Below are positions 10,856 through 19,724 of a stretch of DNA of 24,373 nt, one piece after another; the first letter of the stretch is position 1, and the number at the start of each line of letters is the position of its first letter. Position numbers and translations under genes: made by a program. The stretch comes from Chloromonas sp. AAM2 (Eukaryota > Chlorophyta > Chlorophyceae > Chlamydomonadales > Chlamydomonadaceae), in assembly GCA_004335635.1 (NCBI GenBank), contig QAXH01005106.1, forward strand, positions 48,787 through 73,159. The letters are read 5' to 3'. The notes below the pieces were generated by a model. The model had not been told where the DNA came from. It did no database searches and worked only from the letters and a program-made list of their open reading frames with translations.

Positions 10856-11595
10856 GGATGGTCTTGGGACGAAGGGGACAGACGGCCGCTGCTCTTGTAC
10901 AAAGACCACAGTCGGCAGCAGTGCGTGCTCTGGTGGTCATTTGAAGCAGATTGGCAGACAATGGAACTCCATCAGTAAGTGGTCAGCAGGGCAAGCGATC
11001 ACACCTTTGAGTACCGGCAGGAGTAATGACCTGGCCGACTGTGTTGCGCCTATGCCCTTTAGTATTGCACAAGGGTTTGGAAACAGGCAAGGGCATGGCC
11101 GGCATGGCCAAGAACATACGGGTGCTGGCTCTGCCCTGACCACTGTTGGCAATCTGTCGGGCACATTGATTGAAGGGGCTCATACCGTGAGCTGCCTCGT
11201 GCACTGCTGGTCTAGCGGACGTCCAGCAAGGGTACTTTCGGCATTCATGAAGAAACGTTTGACACAGGCTGCAAGCGATAGTCAAGGCAGCTGCCCGCGC
11301 CTGTGATGTGCACGGAAAGAGGAGAGCTGCATGCAGTGGTGTAGGGCTGATAACAGGTTCAGGTTCAAGTTTTGAAGCAGCTGGAGTTTTGCCATGCCTG
11401 CGAGTATCCACTCCGCTGGCTAAAGGTTTTTGATAGTTACGTGGTGTTCAGCAGCTGCAGCTACAGGCTGGCTGAGGATGTTTTTTCCTTGGTACAGTGA
11501 ACAATTTTGACATGCTGCGCCACAGTTTTGACACGCCTGCAGTACTTCTGCCACTTGCAAAAAAAATGTTTGCCAGTTGTGCTTGTCGCAAATGC

Positions 11596-11600
11596 TGTAA
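11596..11600 (+). promoter_or_regulatory. Candidate TGTAA poly(A) signal for the TIC62-like gene
   Basis: This is the first TGTAA I find downstream of the TIC62-like stop codon. It implies a 3' untranslated region of roughly 750 bases, long but not unusual in volvocalean algae. Motif and position only. Confidence 0.35.
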
Positions 11601-12755
11601 TAAGTTGCGTGGCCACACAGCCCTGTAGTCACGCATGGCGATTTCTCAGAGCGAGCCAACGTCAAGGACATGCGGCACAGTAAGGTCTATGACCGCGTGG
11701 CGGGTCAAGGACCAAGTAGTCAGCGGCCCAAAGGGAGTGCTTCCTGGTATGCAGTTCATATTAGCGGCTTGGCCAACCAAGTGCTGGCCTGATGTATTGC
11801 CAACGTACAAGGTGCCAGGTTGCAACGGACAAACCATTGCGCAATGCAACTGTGCCACCTGGCAAAAACGTGCTAGTGAGGTGGCCTCCCATATAAGCCT
11901 GTGGCAGTGCACAAGGTTTGTCCTGCAACTGGGGTGTGGACTATCCTTTGAGTCTTATGCCAAGTTACAGTTTAAAGCAAAGGACGAGAACAACAAAACT
12001 AAACCAATGCCTGCTACAGGAATTCAACATGGCAGTGGCTCAAGTCACTTTGCTTGAGCCTGTACCGGGTAAAAACAGATGTTGACAAGCAGGGTTAGTG
12101 ATTCACGACCGGCAGGCGTGTGTGGGCAGCACAGGTGTCGGACCAAGGTGGCGAGATGTGGGAGCCCATCATCTCTCGCCAGGCGCAGAACCAAATGATT
12201 GGCTGACGCAACCTCAGAGCACACTCATTCTGTTGCACAGTCGATGCAGTCAAAGTCCTTTTGGCGCATGTATGCAGGCACTCGTCCTGCAGTCAACCTG
12301 CGGATGTATTAACACATAATCGTTCAGCCTACACTATCCAGTCTGACAATGGATTGCAAGAGCGCTTTGAAAGAAATGGATTGGAGCAACAACCAGTAGC
12401 AACTCCACACTGAACAGAAGCATGAACATGCTATTCACAAAGTGCTCATCATACAACATGGCTGCCAGCCACCAGAACAAACATGTCCAAACCACAAGCT
12501 TGGTGCGTTGCCAGCCAATCAGCCAGACACCTCTCAGTCCAGACAGCACGTTTCCTTATTTGAAAGGTTTGCAGCCTGGCATGTCCAACCAACAAGCCAG
12601 GCGACACCTCTCCCTGCCTAACGCAGGCTCAAACTATTCTGCTGCCTGGTTAGTTGTCCTGTCATAAGCATTTGTACTGCTCAGGCCATACGGTACACAT
12701 GACGAGGCTCAGATGGCGGAGGGACGTTTGTCCACACAGGAAGCCATGAGCCCAG

Positions 12756-12760
12756 TTACA
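12756..12760 (-). promoter_or_regulatory. Candidate TGTAA poly(A) signal for the 102-aa protein gene
   Basis: TGTAA on the minus strand, about 240 bases beyond the stop codon at 12997. Its position independently supports the minus-strand gene model. Confidence 0.4.
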
Positions 12761-12996
12761 TTTTTTGCGCTTGTTGCTCCTCACACGCACTGCCAATTGC
12801 CTGCCTGCTCGAGTAACAGAATGCTGCCTGGCAACTCGCCGCCCGCGGAGCTGCCCTTGTCCTGGTGGGCTGAGTCCACTATCAGCCTTTATCAGCGTTT
12901 GCAACCAAATCAAAGCAGTCTTTCCACAGCTGCTCAATGTGTGAACCGCACCAGGATTCGCGTACAACGTGATTGTCTCCTTCAGCAGCATCTCCA

Positions 12997-13542
12997 TCAT
13001 TTGTAGGGCATGTCATCGGCCTGGATCCACTTCATGCGCTCCTCTCGGTTCTTCATCTTGATCCTCGTATACAAGTCTTCATGCGGCTTTTTTCCTGCCT
13101 CATCCTTGTTGGCACTGCGGAGGGAAGGCCAAGCAACACAACGCTGGAGCATGGGAACAAGCTGAATCATGATGGCATGCTCTGAGCAACCCGCTGCAAT
13201 CTCAGTGTTGTAGGACTACTGGCTTTGTCCTGGCGGGTCACTTGCACATGGCTTTCCCAGCCGGCAATGCAAGCTCTTATGCCAACTGGTTGAGGTCAGT
13301 CTTTGGACAGACCTGCAGTGCAGGGCTTGATGCTTGAGGACAGCTCCTTACCCTAGGAATGGTATTCCGTAGACGGGCAAGGCAGCAAGCCCACACAAAG
13401 CCAAGACTTGCAGAAACACTTTGCCTTGATTGACACCGGGCGGGAGCCTCCAGTCGGGGCGCCAGCTGGCCTTGTAGCTCGCGCCCTTGTTGCCCTCGCC
13501 CTTAGCCATCAGATAGCCATAGGGGTTGATGTATTTTGGCAT
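12997..13542 (-). CDS. Small single-pass membrane protein of unknown function (102 aa)
   Basis: Two exons on the minus strand, 13352-13542 and 12997-13114, joined through a GT-AG intron (donor GTAAGG, acceptor CTCCGCAG) in matching phase. The ATG at 13542 has an in-frame TAA six codons upstream, which supports the start. The protein opens MPKYINPYGY, then has a Lys/Trp-rich segment (12-40), one hydrophobic helix of about 23 residues (41-63) and a very charged C-terminal tail rich in Lys, Arg, Glu and Met that ends MPYK. It has no classical cleavable signal. The layout (short, one helix, basic flanks, charged tail) is typical of small accessory subunits of organellar membrane complexes, but that is only an analogy. 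I do not recognise the family. It shares a 186-bp divergent promoter with the methionine aminopeptidase gene. Confidence 0.72.
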
Positions 13543-13728
13543 GATTACGTGGTGTTCTTAAGTTGGCTGCTCGAAGCCTCAACCCAGCTCGGGTTCTGCG
13601 CAACCCACGTCATGGCCATTCGGTAGTCAGTTACGCAGCGTCAGTTACACGGACCTTTTTGGGAAGACCTGGCGGCTCAGGCTTCCTCGTGAAGGTCCTT
13701 TGGTTTGTTCACCGTCAAGCCCTTCACG
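13543..13728. promoter_or_regulatory. Compact divergent promoter between the 102-aa gene and MAP1A
   Basis: Only 186 bp separate the two opposed start codons, so this segment must contain both 5' untranslated regions and probably a shared promoter. No TATA box is evident. It holds an ACGT core (CCACGTCATGG at 13605-13615), another ACGT near 13550, a direct repeat GTCAGTTAC at 13626 and 13640 (14-bp spacing), and alternating AACCC / GGGTT / AACCC blocks at 13581-13606 that could pair as competing hairpins. A regulatory role is inferred from the gene arrangement. Confidence 0.55.
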
Positions 13729-16700
13729 ATGTCGGCAGCGGACGATGATGGAGGAGGCATTCCGTCCATGCAGTGCACGAGGTGAGACGTCCCACGCTGT
13801 TATCGCTAGTAAGTTATCTGACCATGCCTCTTTACACATGCATGTGAGATGGTTTGAGGCAATACCCACGGAAACCAGCACTGTGTGAGCTTGTGTGCAT
13901 CCTCCCAGTCCAACCTAGGGATAAGCATCTTCCCTCGATCATCTTGGGACTGTTATTGACTGCTTTCCCGTCAGGGACTGCAGACGGCCTCAAGTCAGAG
14001 GGACTGACACAGCAACACATGCATACACGTGGTCATATATCCTGATTGGTACTCTGTCCATGCACTGACCACTCACTCAGCACACTACCACTGCCGGAAG
14101 GCAGCGCAGTTCGGTGTTTTTGCCTGGGTGCACATGCAGACCATAGCATGCACCACGGGGAGATCTCCATGTCAGTTTCATCATGACATAGTACATTCGC
14201 TATCCTAAATGAACATGCTCATTCATGCAGGTGCCAGGCGCCTGCCAAGCTTCAATGCCCTAAGTGTGTAGACCTCAAGCTGCCTCGCAGTGTCAGCGTC
14301 TTCTGCTCACAAGAGTGCTTCAAGGTGTGCATGTCACGACATCAAGCACAATAAACATACTGCAACTGTTCCAGGTGCTGCATGTTGTTCGGAGCCACTC
14401 TACGGCTTCTTTGGTGTGCGCATTTTCTTGACTGCCCTTTCAGCTGCTCAAACATGCACGCTGCCAGGGGACATTCCTACAGCTTCTTGGGTGTACACAT
14501 TCTTTCAGCTGCAGATGGTAGTGATTACATGCCAAGTGCTGCATGCCATCGAGGGCCACTTGTGCAGCTTCTTTGCTGTGCCCATTCATTCAATCGTTTA
14601 CTAAACTGCAGCTGCTGAGGATGACGATTCTCCAGTTAACAGCGCAGCCAGCACAGGCCATGATGGGTCCGTTTGTCCAAGCATTGTTGAACCTCGTAGG
14701 TGACTACACGTCCCTGTGGTGGTTTGCCGTGTGAGGCAAGTGCTCACTGTGTGCTGGCTTGCCGTACATGACGATTATCCCGTAAACAGGCTCAGCAGCA
14801 TTGGTCATCAACCAACCAATGCCCTAGTGTTGAAGCACATGCTCACTGCTGTCCCTGTGGGGTTCTGCCTGGTGAGGCAGCCAGCTGTTCACCGTCTGCT
14901 GACTTGCAAACCACACCTGCTTGGCTTGCAGGCTGGCTGGGCCGAGCACAAGAAGGTGCACACCCCTGCTGCGGACGCATGGCTCTACTGCACCAAGCGG
15001 GGCAAGGCGCGGTCGATGGTCATGCCGGACTTTGACTGGACCGGCCCGCTCAGGCCGGCCAAGATCAGCCCCATGCGTGAGGTGGGAAGCGAGTGGGCGA
15101 GGATGCTTTGCCTTGGGCCGGGATCATGCAGCATTAGGTTTGTTTGTTCACTTAACAACAGTCACTGAGCGTAGTGTTGGACACGAAAAAAAAAGATGTT
15201 TGCCAGTTCTGGGACAAATGACAATTACGGCACTGGAACCAGTGTGGGAGCAAGGGACCAGTGTGGGAACAAGGTGACGACTACAGGGAATTGGACTGGA
15301 ATGGTGAACATCTCGTGTGCGTCAGTGTGGTGCTAGACTGGGATGTGTACTGTTATGTGCAGCTGCATGTGTGCCAGTACAACCCTCTGGTGGGTGGCAG
15401 GGCTTACATGCCCCTAGCTTTGGCTGTGTGAATAAAACAAACCTGCTCACTCGCCTGGAACAGGCCCCATGATTTTGGTGTGCGTGTGTGTGCATGTGTC
15501 TCCTGTTACGCCTGTAGCGTTTCACAATTGATTGGATTAGGATGACGGTGCGTTGCAGATACCCAAACACATACCCAAGCCGGATTATCACAGGGATGGG
15601 CTGCCCAAGAAAGAGATGGAGAGCAAGCAGCAAAGTGTGGGTGAGTCCCGCATCGGCTGGCGCAGGTAGTAGCTAGGCCTTTGGCAGCAATCTTCTGCCC
15701 ACAGCCATGGAGTCGCACCACTGCTTCCAGAGATTATCTATGACTTCATATTCATGAAAACATTCATAAAAGAATGGAAAAAAATATGCATGAAAGGTTT
15801 GTTTTTCCCATCAACTGATGTTACCAGGAATGGCTCACAAGCTGCAGGGCATCGCCCACCAGCCACCTGTGCATGGTGTGCTGCGGCTGCCTGTCACAAG
15901 TGCATTGTGTGTGTTGCTGCCTTGGCCTCTGGTCAGTGGTGTGAGTGAGTGACTGACTGCCTTTCTACACGTGTGTCGTCCCATGAGTGGAACAGAAGCT
16001 GGTCCATATCAAAATCCCATTGCAAAGGACTGCTGGTAGAAAGTGTATACACCAAGCACTAAGAATCGTAACGTTTTGCTATCAACGCAAATCAGATTAA
16101 GGGTATTGCCCACCTGTCACGCACATGACTTGCCTTGGACGCTGGTGTGTTTAGTGCGCACCCGCCACTCAAAATGTAACGTGCTCTGCTTTCTCTGCAG
16201 TACCCGTATACACCGCAGAAGACGTCAAGGGTATCCGCGCGGCCTGCCTGCTGGGCCGGCAGGTGCTGGACCTTGCGCATGCCGCCATCAGACCAGGAGT
16301 GACCACAGACGAACTCGACCGCATCGTGCATGATGCGACACTCGAGGCGGGTGCCTACCCCTCGCCGTACAACTACTTCAACTACCCCAAGAGCGTGTGC
16401 ACGTCAATTGATGAGGTGAGGCCGGCACAAGAGGAAGTTGTTCGCGCTCTGGGGTACAAACTGGGTATAAACCGCGACATAGCACATGCACACTTCTGAC
16501 TTGCTGAGGCATGGTTACCTTCCTGCCTTATCGTCAGTTGAGATTAATCCACAATATGATATGCTGACGGTATGGAGTGGCGAGTACCGCCACGGATCAT
16601 ATAGTGCGAGATGTTTTGTTCAGGTGCATATATATGTAGGAAAGCACACAAGCCTGTGGAAAAACGTGCACTGACAAGTGTAGCGCACACAGCATCGGCC

Positions 16701-19055
16701 CCGCATCCAACCCACAGGTGATCTGCCACGGAATTCCGGACGAACGCGAGCTTCAATCCGGGGAGATCATCAACGTGGACGTGTCCGTCTACCTCAACGG
16801 ATACCATGGGGACCTCAATGAGGTGCGCTATGATCGCTCATAAGAAGGGAGGAAATGTGGCAGGTCATTCATAAGAAGGGAGGAAATGTGGCAGGTCATT
16901 CATAGGAAGGGAGGAAAATGTGGCAGGTCATTCATAGGAAGGGAGGAAATGTGGCAGGTCATTCATAGGGAGGGAGGAAATGTGGCAAGTCATTCATAAG
17001 AAGGGAGGAAATGCATGTAAAAGGCGATGCGACACACCATGGCAGTAGTGGCAGTGGCCACAGCTTGGGGTGCTTTCCTGAGCGCAAACCCCATCAGGCG
17101 CCCAACAGCCTGCATGAGCATATGACTTGATTCTCCTGGCCCTTCCACCGCCCTTTGACAGTCGCCACACCCTATGACACGCAACCAGCGTCACTCTCAC
17201 TCTGACGTCAGTGTGCCTCACCGATCCGTAACGCAGTAGACATGCTAGTCCTGCTGGATCGCTCACATGCAGGGAGGTAGTGCAACCCGTCCAACCTACT
17301 TGATTGCTCACACCTGCCGGTGTCCTGCTGCATGTCACCCACCCCTTTCAGATCATGATGTTGAAGCGATTCTACACTCTTGCCCACCCTGGCTATGCAT
17401 TTCACCTCACAGTCTTAACGTTTGTGCTGACTATTTGTTTGTGCGACTTTGCGTGTGCGTTATGTTGGGCTGAGCGCAGGGAGTTGGTTTCCTTGTTATG
17501 CACATGGACATCCTTGCATGAGAGCACTGCAGTACCTGGTACACTTATGAGGCTGCGTGATGCCACAAACCTGTCTTATCAATGCACACCAAGACAGGCA
17601 GCCTGTTGACTCAGTGTCTGACTAGACTTCCAATGTGCATGATGTGCATGATACCACAAAGGCCGGTGCAGCCGTGAAATTTATTGATTGTGCCCCTGGG
17701 TTGTTGCAGACTTTTGTGGTTGGTGATGTTGACGACGAAGGCAAGAAGCTGGTCAAGGCCTCACACGACTGCTTGATGAAAGCGATAGCCATGTGCAAGC
17801 CAGGCGTGCGGTATCGGGACATCGGCGACGTGATCACAAAACACGCATCATCTCAGGGGTAAGTTCCGCGCATGCAGTTGACGCCTTGCACACGTTCAGA
17901 CAATGCTGCAACTGTGCATATATCATATCAGGTCATTGCTTCCACTTGCATGCTGCTTTCCGAGGCATGCAGCAACGACTGCATGCCTTGATGCATGTCT
18001 TGATGCATGTCTTGATGCATGTCTTGATGCATGTCTTGATGCATGTCTTGATGCATGCCTTGATGCATGCCTTGATGCACATGCTGTGCTCAGGTTCTCT
18101 GTGGTGCGAGCCTACTGTGGCCACGGCGTTGGTGAGCACTTTCACTGCGCGCCCAACATCCCGCACTATGCTGGCAACAAGGCGATCGGGGTCATGAAGG
18201 AGGGCCACATCTTCACCATCGAGCCAATGATCAACGCAGGTGCGCTGGGCAGGCATGCGGCGAGCAGCAGGGAACTCATATGAAGCAGCACGTGCTTGCG
18301 ATGCAACAGATGACAATTTGACTGCCATGTTTCATACTCCGCCAGGCCTCTATGGACGCTTGTCTGAGCGCATGTTGAACAGTTGTTGTATGGTCTAATT
18401 GATGATTTGCCTGCCTCTTGAACTCTCACCTACAGCGCCTCTGTTGTCCTTCCTAGATAAGTTCGTTTTGGTCATTGGTCCACTTCCACTCCCCGCTTGA
18501 TATGTTTATTTGCAAGGACATTAGACAGTGAGTTTGAGCAGTCGTTCCCATGCAGTAGCCTTGTCTTGTTTTATGTATGCGTTTCCTTGTCATGCAGCAA
18601 TCCTCCATACTGCAACTGTGGTTGGCAGGGATTTTGCGCTTGTCTGAGTAAATGTTGAATAGGTGCTCTCTGAATTTGCCCTGCCTCTTGTCTCATCTCC
18701 AAAACGCCTCATTTGCCCTTCCATAGCTCGCTGTGATCTATTGTCTGCATGGTCTGTTTTGGTTGCAAGGGTGGCATTGAGATAGGGTGACATGGACGGG
18801 AGGCTAGTGAGTTTGATAGTGAGTTTGAGCAGCACGCCGATGGTCTTCCTTGTCACGCAGCAGTGTGTTTCATGTGCACTGTTACTCGCAGGGTCATGGC
18901 GTGACAAGCTGTGGCCTGACGGCTGGACTGCAGTAACGGAGGACGGCAAGCGATCAGCACAGTTTGAGCACACAATGCTAGTGACCAAGGACGGCGTTGA
19001 CATCTTGACAGCCAGGCTCCCCACTTCACCCTTGCTGTGGTGGGAAAAGGCGTAG
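13729..19055 (+). CDS. MAP1A: Type 1 methionine aminopeptidase with N-terminal C6H2 zinc finger (cytosolic MAP1A class)
   Basis: Nine exons: 13729-13781, 14231-14324, 14932-15081, 15559-15640, 16201-16415, 16718-16822, 17710-17858, 18094-18239 and 18892-19055, giving 385 aa, the usual family length. All introns are GT-AG with consistent phase. The enzyme removes the initiator methionine from nascent proteins at the ribosome. The zinc finger has all eight ligands: C16, C19, C27, C30, C43, C47, H55, H59. The pita-bread catalytic domain (about 120-385) keeps the five metal ligands D219, D230, H293, E326 and E357, plus H202 (CHGIPD) and H300. No transit peptide is present, which fits the cytosolic form rather than organellar MAP1B-D. 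The start at 13729 is supported because its 53-base exon supplies C16 and half of the split Arg codon that completes the finger. Introns carry several minisatellites. Confidence 0.93.
14391..14590. repeat. Degenerate repeats in MAP1A intron 2
   Basis: Three diverged units each contain a GCTTCTT(T/G)GG-like core followed by TGTGxxCAT and TTxTTTCAGCTGC-like sequence: around 14400, 14475 and 14560. Similarity is moderate, consistent with an old minisatellite. Intronic; no coding role seen. Confidence 0.45.
15983..16045. repeat. Dispersed repeat B, copy 2 (MAP1A intron 4)
   Basis: AGTGGAACAGAA at 15986-15997 matches a fragment at 6564-6575. The block AAATCCCATTGCAAAGGACT plus GCTGG (16011-16036) matches 7689-7715. 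The order of blocks is the same as in the other copies. Likely remnant of a non-autonomous element. Confidence 0.45.
16839..17015. repeat. 31-bp minisatellite in MAP1A intron 6
   Basis: Six head-to-tail units begin at 16839, 16870, 16901, 16933, 16964 and 16995; the last is partial. The unit begins CATAAGAAGGGAGGAAATGT and continues GGCAGGTCATT. One unit has a one-base insertion and three carry CATAGG instead of CATAAG. The array is purine-rich on the plus strand. Confidence 0.92.
17980..18082. repeat. 12-bp (TTGATGCATGTC)n minisatellite in MAP1A intron 7
   Basis: About eight units of TTGATGCATGTC/CC follow one another just upstream of the exon 8 acceptor. The unit is a multiple of three and stop-free in several frames, so it produces long but spurious open frames on both strands (Leu-Asp-Ala-Cys or Leu-Met-His-Val type repeats). 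Each unit holds the palindrome ATGCAT. Confidence 0.93.
18340..18880. repeat. Ancient tandem duplication inside MAP1A intron 8
   Basis: The segment 18350-18600 is echoed by about 18635-18870. Shared landmarks in order: CGCTTGTCTGAG, ATGTTGAA, CCTGCCTCTTG, CGCCTC, TCCTTCC, GTTTTGGT, AGTGAGTTTGAGCAG and TTCCTTGTCA(T/C)GCAGCA. Both halves end with a splice-acceptor-like CTTGTCAYGCAG. The real acceptor is at 18891. Confidence 0.6.
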
Positions 19056-19194
19056 CTGCATATCTGCTGCGTAGCTAGAAAACATTGTAGGAATCATGGA
19101 TGGGGCGCCTCTCTTCAAGGTGACGACTGCGAGCTGCGAGGTTGGGTTTGTGCAGTATGAAAGGCTAGCTGGACTGAAGCTGGCATAGGCCTGG

Positions 19195-19312
19195 ATTCTG
19201 GTTCTGCTTTGCTCATGGACGCTTCCCTTTGCTCATGGACGCTTCCCTTGTGAATGTGCCTTCTCATGGACATATTAAACGCTTCCCTTGTGAAAATGCC
19301 TTGCTAGTGGGC
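19195..19312 (+). repeat. Short repeats in the MAP1A 3' untranslated region
   Basis: TTTGCTCATGGACGCTTCCC occurs twice in direct succession (about 19207-19250). It is followed by two related units, CTCATGGACATATTAAACGC and TTCCCTTGTGAAxxTGCC. The repeats lie between the stop codon and the candidate poly(A) signal. Confidence 0.65.
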
Positions 19313-19327
19313 TGCAGGATGGCTTTA

Positions 19328-19332
19328 TGTAA
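19328..19332 (+). promoter_or_regulatory. Candidate TGTAA poly(A) signal for MAP1A
   Basis: First TGTAA beyond the MAP1A stop codon, about 270 bases downstream. Another occurs at about 19561. Motif and position only. Confidence 0.45.
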
Positions 19333-19676
19333 CAAGAACTTGATTTGACTGGTCACTTCCGCCCTTTGTTCGTCCTTTCACTCAAAACTATCACGGTGTG
19401 TCAACATCCCCTTCACATGCATGTTGGAAGGGCTGATGCCCCCCCTTGTGAATAATCTATCACATCCCCCCCCCCTTTGAGTCAACTGACCGCTGAACAG
19501 ATCAGGCTGCCTGCACACCTGCCTGCCCTCCTCCTGCCTGCCCTCGCAGCTGACGCTGAATTGTAACAGCCATGCCAATGCTCCATGTCATGCTAATGCT
19601 GCCGGATAGGCTGAACTGGTCTCATGGGCTGAGTCCAGCTTGCATGGTGATGGCACAAAGAATGGATGTCATAAGA
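19333..19676. other. Convergent intergenic region between MAP1A and RPL37
   Basis: The two genes end toward each other here. The stretch contains runs of C (19440-19475) and CCTGCCTGCCCTCCT-type pyrimidine repeats near 19510-19545, but no open frame of interest. I see no RNA gene. Confidence 0.5.
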
Positions 19677-19681
19677 TTACA
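19677..19681 (-). promoter_or_regulatory. Candidate TGTAA poly(A) signal for RPL37
   Basis: TGTAA on the minus strand, 44 bases beyond the eL37 stop codon. A short 3' untranslated region is common for ribosomal protein genes. Confidence 0.45.
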
Positions 19682-19724
19682 CGAGACAGAAAGAAGCAGC
19701 AAACAACTGGCATGCAGCTCTAAT

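Larger units (their letters stand above)
10856..12996. other. 3' flank / intergenic region between TIC62-like gene and the 102-aa protein gene
   Basis: These genes are convergent here, so the segment holds the TIC62-like 3' untranslated region on the left and that of the minus-strand small gene on the right. A plus-strand open frame of 140 codons (11635-12057) has no recognisable domain and no splice partners. The stretch 12470-12660 contains loosely repeated CATGTCCAAxC and AGCCAG motifs. I see no further gene. Confidence 0.45.

Noticed and set aside
10410..11306. 298-codon plus-strand open frame, the longest in the window
   Set aside because: It overlaps the last TIC62-like exon in a different frame; its Gln/Arg/His-rich content is the frame-shifted reading of Ala/Pro/Lys codons.
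11635..12057. 140-codon plus-strand frame as a separate gene
   Set aside because: No homology, no splice partners and no codon pattern like the neighbours; it probably lies within or just past the TIC62-like 3' untranslated region.
16839..18082. CRISPR-like repeat arrays
   Set aside because: Units are contiguous with no unique spacers, sit in introns of a eukaryotic gene and are ordinary minisatellites.
17903..18328. Long open frames through the 12-bp repeat on both strands
   Set aside because: They are produced by the stop-free repeat with a period divisible by three, plus an adjacent exon; no independent protein is supported.
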